This document shows, one piece after another, positions 40,515 to 49,584 of a stretch of DNA of 64,000 nt. This DNA is from Rhodococcus aetherivorans (GTDB taxonomy: Bacteria > Actinomycetota > Actinomycetes > Mycobacteriales > Mycobacteriaceae), in the NCBI RefSeq assembly GCF_011058165.1, contig NZ_JAALEG010000007.1, forward strand, positions 1-64,000, in the 5' to 3' direction. Each line of letters opens with the position of its first letter. Position 1 is the stretch's first letter. The translations under genes and the position numbers were made by a program. Under the pieces are notes generated by a model. The model did not search any database and was not told the origin of the DNA. It was given only the letters and a program-made list of their open reading frames with translations.

Positions 40515-40712
40515 TCAGGTGGCGAAGAAGACCGCACCGGTCACCGGCACGAGCGTCAGGAACAGGACCGACAGGACGAACAGCGTGATCGTCAGCTTCC
40601 TGTTCCATCCGCCGCGCGTTCCGCTCGCGGCGAGCACGAAGAGCACGAATCCGACGCAGATGGACACGATGCCCACGATCACGGGTGTCTCGATCATCTG
40701 TTCATCATCCAT
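40515..40712 (-). CDS. Small two-helix membrane protein
   Basis: A 65-residue protein with two hydrophobic segments (VIVGIVSICVGFVLFVLAA and LFVLSVLFLTLVPVTGAVFF) and a basic connecting loop GTRGGWNRKL. The family is not recognised. No clear ribosome site precedes 40712; Met6 (40697) is an alternative start. It stands alone between the DinB gene and the secreted peptide gene. Confidence 0.6.
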   Translation of the reverse strand: MDDEQMIETPVIVGIVSICVGFVLFVLAASGTRGGWNRKLTITLFVLSVLFLTLVPVTGAVFFAT

Positions 40713-40794
40713 CTGTTCGTCATCGCGGAGGGCCGCGCACCGCGCCCACGGTGGGCGGCGTCGGGAACGGCGACGTCCCCGACGCCGCCCGTGC

Positions 40795-40935
40795 TCAGCC
40801 CGGGCAGTGGATGGTCACGTGGCCGCATTTGACGGACGCGCTCGCGGTGGCGGCGTTCGCGGCGCCTGCGGTGCCGAGGACGACGGTGAACAAGGTCGCG
40901 ACGACCGCGACGGTGGTGCGGATCCGGGTCTTCAT
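40795..40935 (-). CDS. Small secreted two-cysteine peptide
   Basis: A 46-residue precursor. AGGAGG lies five bases before the ATG at 40935, so expression is likely. The N-terminus is a classical Sec signal (MKTRIRTTVAVV, hydrophobic core, GAANA cut site) ending at residue 28. The mature part would be 18 residues, ATASASVKCGHVTIHCPG, with two cysteines able to form a disulphide loop of six residues. No family is recognised and no export or maturation gene is adjacent. Confidence 0.65.
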   Translation of the reverse strand: MKTRIRTTVAVVATLFTVVLGTAGAANAATASASVKCGHVTIHCPG

Positions 40936-41080
40936 GGCAGCCTCCTGAGGGTGGTGAGAAACGGGGTTCGCCCATCGTCGGCCGCCATCCGGGTCCTCGA
41001 CAGGCACCCTGTGGTGCCGATGCGGCCACCCCGGATCGCCTTCGGAGCGCAGGACCACCCCCGAGGCGGATCATGAAGCC

Positions 41081-41503
41081 ATGACGACCGCCCCTTCCGC
41101 GACGACCGTTGCGACCATCGCCGAGGCCGCCGAGCGCACCGGTCTGACCACCCACACCCTCCGCTATTACGAGCGCGACGGCCTCATGCTGCGTGAAATC
41201 GGCCGCTCCTCCTCCGGCCACCGGCTCTACACCGAGGACGACCTCTCCTGGGTGGTGCTGCTGACCCGGCTGCGGGCGACGGGCATGCCGATCCGCGAGA
41301 TCCGCGAGTACGCGGCCCTCTGCCGGGCCGGCGGCGGCAACGAACAGGACCGCCTCGCGCTGCTCCGCGCGCACCGGGCGCGGGTGCTCACCCAACTCGA
41401 CGAGGTGACCGAGCACCTCGCCGCGATCGACGGCAAGATCGAGATCTACCTCTCCCGGACGAGCGGCCGCGACGACGGACCGTGCGAGAGCGCTCGCGCT
41501 TGA
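41081..41503 (+). CDS. MerR family transcriptional regulator
   Basis: A 140-residue regulator with the MerR N-terminal winged helix AEAAERTGLTTHTLRYYERDGLM (in part), HRLYTEDDLSWVVLLTRLR and a helical dimerisation region. No cysteine pattern for metals is seen. It belongs to the group that controls oxidoreductases. The stop is immediately followed by its probable operator and the aldo/keto reductase gene, its likely target. Confidence 0.88.
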   Translation: MTTAPSATTVATIAEAAERTGLTTHTLRYYERDGLMLREIGRSSSGHRLYTEDDLSWVVLLTRLRATGMPIREIREYAALCRAGGGNEQDRLALLRAHRARVLTQLDEVTEHLAAIDGKIEIYLSRTSGRDDGPCESARA

Positions 41504-41521
41504 CTTCGAGCGCGCTCGAAG
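41504..41521. promoter_or_regulatory. MerR operator palindrome
   Basis: CTTCGAGCGCGCTCGAAG is a perfect 18-base palindrome starting directly after the merR stop. TTGACT (41500-41505) abuts its left edge as a -35 box, so the palindrome would fill the -35/-10 spacer as in MerR-controlled promoters. Confidence 0.75.
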
Positions 41522-41537
41522 GTCTTGACTCGACGCC

Positions 41538-42557
41538 ATGACCACGAACAACACCTCCCGGCCCCCACTCGGCACCCGCACGCTCGGCACCGCGTCGCCG
41601 CTGACGGTCTCGGCGATGGGACTCGGGTGCATGGGCATGTCCGAGTTCTACGGCACCGGGGACGAGGCCGAGGCCGTCGCCACCATCCGCCGGGCCCTCG
41701 AGCGCGGCGTGACGTTGCTCGACACCGCCGACATGTACGGGCCGTTCACCAACGAGAACCTCGTCGGCCGCGCCGTCGCGGATCGCCGCGACCGCGTCGT
41801 CCTCGCGACCAAGTTCGGCAACGAGCGTGCCGAGGACGGCACCCGCCTCGGCATCAACGGCCGGCCCGAATACGTCCACACGGCCTGCGACGCGTCGCTC
41901 CGCCGCCTCGGCGTCGACCACATCGATCTCTACTACCAGCACCGCGTGGACAAGACCGTGCCGATCGAGGACACCGTCGGCGCGATGGCCGAACTGGTGC
42001 AGGCGGGGAAGGTCCGCCATCTGGGTCTGTCGGAGGCGTCCGCGGAGACGATCCGCCGGGCCCACGCCGTCCACCCGATCACCGCGCTGCAGACCGAGTA
42101 CTCGCTGTTCACCCGCGACATCGAGGACGAGATCCTGCCGGCCCTGCGTGACCTCGGCATCGGGCTCGTGCCGTATTCGCCGCTCGGGCGCGGCATCCTG
42201 ACGGGCGCGATCACGGCGCCGTCCGATCTCGAGAGCTCGGATTCTCGCCGCACCGCGTATTTCCCGCGATTCCAGGGTGCGGCGCTGGAGGCGAACCTGG
42301 CGCTCGTGACCGCCGTCCGCCGCCTGGCCCGGTCCAAGAACTGCACCCCGGGTCAGCTGGCACTGGCGTGGGTCCTCGCCCAGGGCGACGACGTGGTCCC
42401 CATCCCGGGGACGAAGCGGGTGCGTTTCCTCGAGGAGAACGTCGCGGCCGCGGCCGTGTCGCTCACCGCGGACGAGCTGGGCGCGATCGAGTCGGCGGTA
42501 CCCCGGGAGGCGGTCGTGGGGGAGCGCTACGGGGACATGTCCAGCATCGACGGGTGA
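41538..42557 (+). CDS. Aldo/keto reductase
   Basis: A 339-residue TIM-barrel oxidoreductase. [16 protein letters not shown] holds the catalytic Asp and Tyr, ATKFGNE the lysine, DLYYQHRVD the histidine, and [12 protein letters not shown] plus [13 protein letters not shown] the NADPH site. All catalytic residues are present. It is driven from the MerR-type promoter just upstream and probably responds to an aldehyde or toxic carbonyl. Confidence 0.92.
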   Translation: MTTNNTSRPPLGTRTLGTASPLTVSAMGLGCMGMSEFYGTGDEAEAVATIRRALERGVTLLDTADMYGPFTNENLVGRAVADRRDRVVLATKFGNERAEDGTRLGINGRPEYVHTACDASLRRLGVDHIDLYYQHRVDKTVPIEDTVGAMAELVQAGKVRHLGLSEASAETIRRAHAVHPITALQTEYSLFTRDIEDEILPALRDLGIGLVPYSPLGRGILTGAITAPSDLESSDSRRTAYFPRFQGAALEANLALVTAVRRLARSKNCTPGQLALAWVLAQGDDVVPIPGTKRVRFLEENVAAAAVSLTADELGAIESAVPREAVVGERYGDMSSIDG

Positions 42558-42611
42558 GCGACGCGTCGCCCGCTGGGTACGGTCGGCGGGCGACGCCCAG
42601 GCCGCCCCTCC

Positions 42612-42659
42612 GTGCAAGCGGTTACATGCAGCTTGACAAAGCGATGTAACCGCTTGCAC
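42612..42659. promoter_or_regulatory. Twin LacI-type operators flanking a -35 box
   Basis: GTGCAAGCGGTTACAT (42612-42627) and ATGTAACCGCTTGCAC (42644-42659) are exact inverted copies 16 bases apart. Each contains a LacI/PurR-type core TGTAACCGCTTGCA with the central CG. TTGACA (42633-42638) lies between them. The centres are 32 bases apart, about three helical turns. Confidence 0.8.
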
Positions 42660-42690
42660 AGTGGGTGGACCCCACACCTGAGGAGAACCC

Positions 42691-43686
42691 ATGGCGACGC
42701 TTCGCGAGGTCGCAGCGCGCGCCGGCGTCTCGACCGCCACGGTCTCACGCGTGTTCTCCCGCCCGGAGGCCGTCAGTCCCGACACGCGCGCGAAGGTGTT
42801 CACCGCCGCGGAGGCACTGTCCTTCACCCCCAACCCCACCGCCCGCTCGCTCGCCCTCGGCCGCACCCACAACCTGGGCTTCCTCGTCCCGGACATCCGC
42901 AACCCCGTGTTCGGCCCCGCCGTCGAGTCGGCACAGGACCGGGCCCGCGCGCGCGGCTACTCCCTCTTCGTCGCGGCGGGCGAGGGACGGTCCGCGGACG
43001 AGCTGGACCTCGTCCGCGCGATCGCCCGGCAGGTCGACGGACTGGTTCTGATCGCCCCGCGCATGTCCGACACCGACCTCGAGGACCTCGCACGGGTCAC
43101 GCCCGTCGTGCTCGTCAACCACACTGCCGGCGATCTGCCCGCCGTGCTGCTGTCCTCCGACGACGGCATGGTCGAGGCCGTCGAGCATCTCGCCGACGCC
43201 GGGCACACCGCCGTCACCTACCTCGGCGGCCCCGAGTACTGGCTCGCCCAGCGCCGCCGCCGCGCCGCCTTCGTGGAGGCCTGCGCCGGCCGGGGCATCA
43301 CCGGCACGGTGCTCGGCCCCCTCGAGCCCGACTTCGTCGTCGCGGGCCGGAAGGCGGCCGAGGAACTGGTCGGCACCGGGACGACGGCCGTCGTCGCGTA
43401 CAACGACCAGGCCGCCGTCGGCCTCATGCAAGGCTTCGCCGAGCACGGACTGCGGGCGGGCCGCGACTACTCCGTCGTCGGGTTCGACGACTCGTGGCTC
43501 TGCGAGATGACCTCGCCGCCGCTGACCACCGTGCATCTCGCGTTCGACGAGGCCGGCGTGACTGCGATCGACCTGCTGTGCGACGTCCTCGACGGAAAGA
43601 CCACACCCCGCGCTGCGCCCGTGGAACTCGGCACCCACCTCGTCGTGCGCTCGAGCACCGTGACCGCCCGCCTGCCCGTCGGCTGA
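42691..43686 (+). CDS. LacI family transcriptional regulator
   Basis: A 331-residue regulator with the N-terminal LacI helix-turn-helix TLREVAARAGVSTATVSRVF and hinge ALGRTHNLGFLVPDIRNPVF, then a sugar-binding-protein-like effector domain. It sits directly behind twin operators and ahead of the dehydroquinase and dehydroshikimate dehydratase genes, so it likely controls itself and these. A LacI member for this pathway is unusual; LysR or IclR regulators are better known. Confidence 0.9.
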   Translation: MATLREVAARAGVSTATVSRVFSRPEAVSPDTRAKVFTAAEALSFTPNPTARSLALGRTHNLGFLVPDIRNPVFGPAVESAQDRARARGYSLFVAAGEGRSADELDLVRAIARQVDGLVLIAPRMSDTDLEDLARVTPVVLVNHTAGDLPAVLLSSDDGMVEAVEHLADAGHTAVTYLGGPEYWLAQRRRRAAFVEACAGRGITGTVLGPLEPDFVVAGRKAAEELVGTGTTAVVAYNDQAAVGLMQGFAEHGLRAGRDYSVVGFDDSWLCEMTSPPLTTVHLAFDEAGVTAIDLLCDVLDGKTTPRAAPVELGTHLVVRSSTVTARLPVG

Positions 43687-43741
43687 CAGACCCGGCCGGG
43701 AGATGCCCCCGGAACACGAAGAAAGCAAAGGAGATTCGTCC

Positions 43742-44200
43742 ATGACCTCGGTGCTCGTCCTCAACGGCCCCAACCTCAACCTGCTCGGCACCCGCGAGCC
43801 CGGCGTGTACGGCGCGCAGACCCTCGAGGACGTGGAGACCCTGTGCCGCAACGTCGGCAAGGAACTGGGCGTCGACATCGACTTCCGGCAGTCCAACCAC
43901 GAGGGCGTCCTCATCGACGCCCTCCACGACGCCGGCGCCGCGGTCGCCCGCGGGGAGTCCCTCGGGGTGGTGTTCAACGCGGGCGCCTACACGCACACCT
44001 CGGTGGCCCTGCACGATGCGATCAAGGGCGCCCACGTACCGCTCATCGAGTTGCACATCTCCAACGTCCATGCCCGCGAGGGGTTCCGCCACCACTCCTA
44101 CATCTCCCCGGTCGCATCCGGGATCATCGTGGGTCTCGGCGTCGCCGGCTACGAGTGGGCGCTGCGCGCGCTCGTGGCCCAGCGCACGGCGCAGGCGTAA
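43742..44200 (+). CDS. aroQ: Type II 3-dehydroquinate dehydratase
   Basis: A 152-residue enzyme with LVLNGPNLNLLGTREPGVYG (catalytic Arg/Tyr loop), QSNHEGVLID, NAGAYTHTSVALHDAI and ELHISNVHAREGFRHHSY, all type II hallmarks. It converts 3-dehydroquinate to 3-dehydroshikimate. The position beside a 3-dehydroshikimate dehydratase suggests a catabolic role in quinate use rather than aromatic synthesis. The segment AAAGGAGATTCGTCC upstream gives a good ribosome site. Confidence 0.95.
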   Translation: MTSVLVLNGPNLNLLGTREPGVYGAQTLEDVETLCRNVGKELGVDIDFRQSNHEGVLIDALHDAGAAVARGESLGVVFNAGAYTHTSVALHDAIKGAHVPLIELHISNVHAREGFRHHSYISPVASGIIVGLGVAGYEWALRALVAQRTAQA

Positions 44201-44352
44201 CCGGCGCCCCCACACCCCGAGACCGGTCCCCTCGCGCGCGACCCGCGGCGAGCCACCCTGCCGATACCGGTGTGCGGGGCAAACCCGCCCTCGCGCACCG
44301 GTCCCCGATTCCAAGTCCGCCCGCACAGGCGGCACCGTGGAGGAGCCCGACC

Positions 44353-46182
44353 ATGACCCACCCCCGTCCTGGGACCAAGCGCGCCAAGGCAATCGCCACC
44401 GTGTGCCTGTCCGGCACCCTCGAGGACAAGCTCGTCGCCGCCGCCCACGCCGGGTTCGACGGCATCGAGCTGTTCGAACCCGACCTGATCGGCTCCCCGC
44501 TCACCCCCGCGGCCGTGCGCGAACGCTGCGCCGAACTCGGGCTGAGCATCCCGCTGTATCAGCCCTTCCGCGACTTCGAGGCCGTCCCGGCCGAGATCCA
44601 CGCCCGCAACATGCGCCGCGCGCGGCACAAGTTCGACGTGATGGAACAGCTCGGCACCGACCTCGTGCTGGTGTGCTCGTCGGTGTCGCCGCACACCGTC
44701 GACGATGTCGATCTCGCGGCCGCGCAGCTGCGGGAACTGGCGGATGCGGCAGCGCAGCGGGGCATGCGGATCGCCTTCGAGGCGCTGGCGTGGGGCCGCC
44801 ACGTGAACACCTGGCAGCGCTCGTGGGAGATCGTGCGCCGGGCCGATCATCCGGCCCTCGGGCTGTGCCTCGACAGCTTCCACATCTTCTCCCGCACCAA
44901 GGACGTCGCCGGCATCGCGGACATCCCAGGCGAGAAGATCTTCTTCCTGCAACTCTCCGACGCACCGGAGATGGACATGAACGTCCTGCAGTGGAGCCGC
45001 CACTACCGGGTGTTCCCGGGCGAGGGCGAGTTCGATCTCGTCGGACTCGTCGGGCACGTCCTCGCGGCGGGTTACACCGGGCCGCTCTCGCTGGAGGTGT
45101 TCAACGATGTGTTCCGCCAGTCGGCGCCGGTGCCGACGGCGATCGACGCGATGCGCTCGCTGCTCGATCTGGAACTGCGGCTCGACGGTGACCCCAACCC
45201 GGTACAGGTGCGCGGGCACGCGTTCACGGAGATCGGAACTCCGCCCACCGCTGCGGAGCCGGTCCGTGCGGCCCTCGCCTCGCTCGGCTTCACCCACTCG
45301 GGGCAGCATCACAGCAAGCCGGTGGAGCTGTGGGAGCAGGGGGACGCGCGGGTGCTGGTGAACACCTCGAACCCGGCCCACAGCGCGGCCGAGGGCGCGG
45401 CCGTCACCGCTCTGGGGATCGAGGTCGCGGACGTCGGCGCCGTCTCCCGGCACGCCCACGAGCTGCTGGCACCGCAGCTGGCGCGGGTCGTCGGCCCGGG
45501 TGAGGCACCGTTGTCCGCAGTGGTCTCCCCGGACGGCACCGCCCTGTTCCTGTCGTCGCGGAGCGACGGCCCGGCGAACTGGCGCAACGACTTCCGCCCC
45601 ACCGGCACGACGCCGACGACGGCGGTGGGCGTGCGGTGCACCGAGTACGTCGCGCTGACCCAGGCCTACGACCGATTCGACGAAGCCACGCTGTTCTACC
45701 GGTCGGTGCTGGGCCTGACCGACGCCGAGGCCGCCGAATACGCGGGACCGTTCGGCTTGGTGCGCAGCCGCGTCCTCGCCACGGACGGTTTCGAGGTCGG
45801 CCTGGTCGCACCCGTGCTCCGTCGCGGCGAATGGGCACCGGGCGTGCGGCACCCCCAGCACATCGCGTTCGGTGTCGACGATGCGGTGGAAGCCGCTCGC
45901 GCCCTGCATGATTCGGGAGCACCGGTGCTCGAGATCCCCCGCAACTACTACGACGATCTGGATGCGCGCCTGGCTCCGGATCCGGAAATGCTTGCCGCCC
46001 TTCGGGAATACAACGTGCTCTACGATCGGGACGAGGACGGCGGCGAGCTGTTCCAGGTGTTCACCAAGGTCGTCAGTGCCCGGGTGTTCTTCGAACTGGT
46101 GCAGCGGCGCGGCGGCTACCGGGGTCACGGCACGGTCAACGCCCCGATCCGCATGGCCGCGCACGCGGCCGCACGACGCTGA
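44353..46182 (+). CDS. 3-dehydroshikimate dehydratase fused to HPPD-like VOC domain (QsuB/QuiC1 type)
   Basis: A 609-residue two-domain enzyme. The N-terminal TIM barrel has metal ligands Glu143, Asp174, Gln200 and Glu248; the spacing 31-26-48 equals that of QuiC1 (Glu134, Asp165, Gln191, Glu239). It should turn 3-dehydroshikimate into protocatechuate. The C-terminal half (about 300-609) is a vicinal-oxygen-chelate domain like 4-hydroxyphenylpyruvate dioxygenase (HPQHIAFGVDD, then FQVFTK). GTGGAGGAG precedes the ATG. Co-directional with aroQ at 152 bases. Confidence 0.9.
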   Translation: MTHPRPGTKRAKAIATVCLSGTLEDKLVAAAHAGFDGIELFEPDLIGSPLTPAAVRERCAELGLSIPLYQPFRDFEAVPAEIHARNMRRARHKFDVMEQLGTDLVLVCSSVSPHTVDDVDLAAAQLRELADAAAQRGMRIAFEALAWGRHVNTWQRSWEIVRRADHPALGLCLDSFHIFSRTKDVAGIADIPGEKIFFLQLSDAPEMDMNVLQWSRHYRVFPGEGEFDLVGLVGHVLAAGYTGPLSLEVFNDVFRQSAPVPTAIDAMRSLLDLELRLDGDPNPVQVRGHAFTEIGTPPTAAEPVRAALASLGFTHSGQHHSKPVELWEQGDARVLVNTSNPAHSAAEGAAVTALGIEVADVGAVSRHAHELLAPQLARVVGPGEAPLSAVVSPDGTALFLSSRSDGPANWRNDFRPTGTTPTTAVGVRCTEYVALTQAYDRFDEATLFYRSVLGLTDAEAAEYAGPFGLVRSRVLATDGFEVGLVAPVLRRGEWAPGVRHPQHIAFGVDDAVEAARALHDSGAPVLEIPRNYYDDLDARLAPDPEMLAALREYNVLYDRDEDGGELFQVFTKVVSARVFFELVQRRGGYRGHGTVNAPIRMAAHAAARR

Positions 46183-46189
46183 CCCACTG

Positions 46190-47194
46190 CTACCGGGCGC
46201 CACCCACCGCGCTCGCCAGCGCCGCGAGGGTCTGGGCGCTCGTGTAGTGCGGCTGCCAGCCGAGCTGCGTCCGGGCCCTCGTCGTGTCCATCACGACGGA
46301 CGTGCGGCCCGTGTGGATCCACTCGACCATGGAGGGCAGGAACGGCAGCCGCGCCACCACGGCCGACGCGGCCGTCGCGACCGACGCCGGGACCCGGATC
46401 GGCCGGGCGCCGAGCGCGGCCGCGACGTCCGACAGCGACACCACCCCGTCGCCGGCGATGTTGTACGCGCCGGGCGGCCCCTCGGACGTCACGGCGGCGA
46501 CGACGGCACTCGCGACGTCGTCGTGGTGCACGAGCTGGAGCGGATGACCGGGGTCCGGGAACACCGGGCGCGGCAGGGGCAGGGCGCCGGCAGCCTTCCG
46601 CACTGCCCCGGGCAGATGCCCGGCGACCTGCCGCCACGGCATGGCATCGGCCAGGGCGGTCGCGTGCGGCCCCGCGACGATGCAGGGCCGCAGCACGAAC
46701 ACCTCGAGGTCCGATCCGCGGGTGACCTCGTCGAGCACCCGCTCGAGTTGGGCCTTCTGTTCGGAGTAGTAGTGCTCGTGCGAGCCACGCGTGGGCACGT
46801 CCTCGGAGAGCGGGGTCGGATTGTCGGGGTGGTATCCGTACGCGGCGACGGACGAGGTGTACACGAGACGCCGCGGCCGGGCGGCGGCAACCGTCGCCTC
46901 GAAGACGTTGCGGGTCCCGGCGATGTTGATCCGGTGACTCTCGGCGCGCGAGCCCATGATGACGAAGGCCAGGTGCACGACGACGTCGGCCTCCGCGACC
47001 AGGGCGTCGACGGCGCCGCGGTCGAGGATGTCGCCCTGCCGGTACTCGGTCTTGGTCCAGCCCTGCCGGGCAGGATCGAACGGGCCTCGCGCCATGCCGA
47101 GGATCCGGTCGATGCGCGGGTCCTGTTCGAGGGCTGCGACCGCGGCCCTGCCGATCTCGCCGGTGGGGCCGGTGACCGCAACCGTCGTTCCCAT
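46190..47194 (-). CDS. NAD-dependent epimerase/dehydratase family protein
   Basis: A 334-residue extended SDR. VAVTGPTGEIGRAAV is the nucleotide loop, VYTSSVAAYG holds the Ser, and HEHYYSEQKAQLE the YxxxK pair. The GAAGGGG before the ATG at 47194 fixes the start; the long upstream frame is rejected. Substrates in this class range from sugar nucleotides to sterols. It converges on the dehydroshikimate dehydratase gene with seven bases between stops. Confidence 0.85.
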   Translation of the reverse strand: MGTTVAVTGPTGEIGRAAVAALEQDPRIDRILGMARGPFDPARQGWTKTEYRQGDILDRGAVDALVAEADVVVHLAFVIMGSRAESHRINIAGTRNVFEATVAAARPRRLVYTSSVAAYGYHPDNPTPLSEDVPTRGSHEHYYSEQKAQLERVLDEVTRGSDLEVFVLRPCIVAGPHATALADAMPWRQVAGHLPGAVRKAAGALPLPRPVFPDPGHPLQLVHHDDVASAVVAAVTSEGPPGAYNIAGDGVVSLSDVAAALGARPIRVPASVATAASAVVARLPFLPSMVEWIHTGRTSVVMDTTRARTQLGWQPHYTSAQTLAALASAVGGAR

Positions 47195-47318
47195 GGGATC
47201 CCCTTCGCTCGTGACGCCGTCCGTGCGATTCATACCGCGTTCCCGGGCCGGGCCGGGGGCAAACGACGGTCCGGCTCGTGCGGTTAGACTCACCGCCACT
47301 GCGGACGGGGGGCGAACG

Positions 47319-48320
47319 GTGGGCGACGGCGGGTTGACGCAGATCGGCGACGGGGTGTGGGCGGTTGTACGGACGCCGGGCGGCTGGGGAGAGGCGAACA
47401 CCGGTCTCGTCGTCGATGCGGGCACGGCGTCGCTGGTCGTGGACACCGCGTGGGACACGCGGCTGGCGCGGCGGATCGCCGAGGCACAGCAGCCGCTGGT
47501 GTCGCGGGCACCGATCACCGAGGCCGTCAACACCCATTCCGACGGCGACCACTGGTGGGGCAACGACACGCTTCCGGCGACGGCCCGCATCACGACGAGT
47601 GCGGCCGCGCTGCGCGGCATGCGCGAGGATCTCCCTCCCGCCGCGGTGGCGGCGCTCGCGGCGGCCGGACGTCCGCTCGCCGCGCTGCCCGGGATGCTGG
47701 GCGCCGCGGCAGCCTACATGCGCCGGGTGCCGGGCGGCGCCCGCCTGCCGCTGCGATCGCCTCGGCTGCCCGACCACACCTTCGACACAGTCCTGCGGCT
47801 CGATGTGGGGCAACGTCCGGTCCAGCTCGAGCGCCTCGGGCCGTGCCACACCGCCGGGGACCTCATCGCGCACGTGCCGGACGCCGGCATCGTGTTCGCC
47901 GGCGATCTGCTGTTCATCGGCTCGACCCCGATCCTGTGGCACGGGCCGCTGGAGAACTGGCTCGCCGCGATCGACCGGCTGCTGGCCCTGGACGCGGACC
48001 TCTACGTGCCCGGTCACGGGCCGCTGTGCGGACCCGCGGAGATCCGCGAGTTGCGCGCCTACTGGGTGTGGCTCGAGCAGGCCGGCCGGGAACAGTACGC
48101 GCGCGGCGCCGGGCCGCTCGAGGCGGCCCGGCAGCTGGTGCGGGATCCCGAATTCGTCCGGTGGGGCGTTTGGATCCACCCGGAGCGGATCGTCCTGAGC
48201 CTGAGCACGCTGTTCCACGGGTGGGACGGGCATCCGCCGGCGGCGCCGACCGTCGTGCGACGGGCGCGGGCGTTCGCCGACGCCGAGACGCTGCTGCGCG
48301 AGTTGTCCGCGAAACGGTGA
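47319..48320 (+). CDS. Metallo-beta-lactamase-fold hydrolase
   Basis: A 333-residue MBL-fold protein. The first metal motif reads THSDGDHWWGN, so the second His of HxHxDH is Asp. The others are GPCHTAGD, FAGDLLF and VPGHGPLCG. A GTG at 47319 follows GGGGGGCG and is chosen over the long open frame. The THSDGDH variant is seen in SoxH/CphA-like groups; the substrate is not known. A strong terminator follows the stop. Confidence 0.82.
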   Translation: MGDGGLTQIGDGVWAVVRTPGGWGEANTGLVVDAGTASLVVDTAWDTRLARRIAEAQQPLVSRAPITEAVNTHSDGDHWWGNDTLPATARITTSAAALRGMREDLPPAAVAALAAAGRPLAALPGMLGAAAAYMRRVPGGARLPLRSPRLPDHTFDTVLRLDVGQRPVQLERLGPCHTAGDLIAHVPDAGIVFAGDLLFIGSTPILWHGPLENWLAAIDRLLALDADLYVPGHGPLCGPAEIRELRAYWVWLEQAGREQYARGAGPLEAARQLVRDPEFVRWGVWIHPERIVLSLSTLFHGWDGHPPAAPTVVRRARAFADAETLLRELSAKR

Positions 48321-48362
48321 AGGGACCCTCCGATCGGTCGAACCGATCGGAGGGTCCCTTCA
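48318..48362. terminator. Strong bidirectional terminator
   Basis: A perfect 20-base-pair stem (48318-48337 with 48343-48362) closes a five-base TCGAA loop. The left arm starts at the MBL stop codon, and the right arm ends 10 bases before the stop of the convergent DUF475 gene. It serves both strands. Confidence 0.9.
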
Positions 48363-48372
48363 CCCGGGCGGG

Positions 48373-49458
48373 TCAGGCGGCGACGGTCGCCTTCGCCTCC
48401 TGACGATTGCGGCGGATGCTGCTGGCGAACGCGGCACCGATGAGCGCGACCCCCACGAGACCCGTGACGATCTCGTTCACGTGATGGCCGATCGAGTACA
48501 GCAGGATGAACGCGAGCGCACCGATCGCCCAGTGCGCGCCGTGCTCGAGGTAGCGGTACTCCGAGAGGGTGCCCTTGCGGACGAGGAACACCGTGATCGA
48601 GCGGACGAACATCGCGCCGATGAAACCGAGGCCCAGGGCGATGATGATCGGGTCCGAGGTGATGGCGAACGCGCCGATCACGCCGTCGAAGGAGAACGAC
48701 GCGTCGAGCACCTCGAGGTAGAGGAACAGGAAGAACCCGGCCTTGCCGGTGGCCTTGGCCAGCTGGGTGGGCCCGCCCGTCGGCTCTTCCTCTTCCTCGG
48801 GGATGTGGAACAGCTCGCCGAGCCCGTTGACGACGATGTAGGTGATCATGCCGAGCACGCCGGCGATCATCACGGTGGAGACCTTGTCCTCGGGAGCGAG
48901 GATCGTGGCGGTCAGCACCAGCAGCACCGAGGCGGTGACGACCTCGAGCTGGTCCAGCTTGCCGGCCCGCGCGAGCGGACGCTCGAGCCAGGCCAGCCAC
49001 TTGATCTCGCGTTCCTCGAAGATGAAGTTCAGGAACAGCATCAGCAGGAACATGCCACCGAACCCGGCGATCTGCGGGTGGGCGTCGGTGATGATGGTCT
49101 CGTAGCTGGGGCTGCCGTCGGGGAAGTACGCGGCGTCGTTCGGCGGCGGGTTCAAGGCGAGGTCGAGTGCCTCGATCGGACCGAGGCCGGAGGCGATCCA
49201 CACGATGAGCAGCGGGAAGATCAGCCGCATGCCGAACACGGCGATGAGGATGCCGATGGTGAGGAAGATCTTCTGCCAGAATTCGCTCATCCGCTGCAGC
49301 ACGGTGGCGTTGATGACCGCGTTGTCGAACGAGAGCGAGACCTCGAGGATGCCGAGGATCGCGGCGAGGAACAGGGCCTGGGGTCCGCCGTAGAGGAAGG
49401 CGACCACCAGGGAGACGACGGTGACGGCAAACGATATGCCGAAGATGCGCAGAACCAC
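48373..49458 (-). CDS. DUF475 (TerC superfamily) membrane protein
   Basis: A 361-residue protein with about eight to nine helices. Two inverted-repeat membrane halves carry the TerC-like acidic motifs LEVSLSFDNAVINA (near 40) and LEVLDASFSFDGVIGAF (near 250), thought to bind metal. DUF475 proteins regularly neighbour TerD genes in actinobacteria. A GTG start at 49458 has AGAAAGG nine bases upstream. Probable role: metal ion export or sensing at the membrane in the Ter stress system. Confidence 0.9.
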   Translation of the reverse strand: MVLRIFGISFAVTVVSLVVAFLYGGPQALFLAAILGILEVSLSFDNAVINATVLQRMSEFWQKIFLTIGILIAVFGMRLIFPLLIVWIASGLGPIEALDLALNPPPNDAAYFPDGSPSYETIITDAHPQIAGFGGMFLLMLFLNFIFEEREIKWLAWLERPLARAGKLDQLEVVTASVLLVLTATILAPEDKVSTVMIAGVLGMITYIVVNGLGELFHIPEEEEEPTGGPTQLAKATGKAGFFLFLYLEVLDASFSFDGVIGAFAITSDPIIIALGLGFIGAMFVRSITVFLVRKGTLSEYRYLEHGAHWAIGALAFILLYSIGHHVNEIVTGLVGVALIGAAFASSIRRNRQEAKATVAA

Positions 49459-49535
49459 GAAGCGTGGCCTTTCTGTCTGGATCGGGGCGGTGCAGGGTGG
49501 TTACTGCAGCAAATTATCGGTGAACCAAGGAAAGC

Positions 49536-49561
49536 GGCCCCCGGCGACGAAGCCGGGGGCC
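49536..49561. terminator. Terminator downstream of terD
   Basis: GGCCCCCGGC and GCCGGGGGCC are exact complements with a six-base loop, 24 bases past the TerD stop on the minus strand. Confidence 0.75.
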
Positions 49562-49584
49562 GGATCCGGAATCCGGATGCGACG

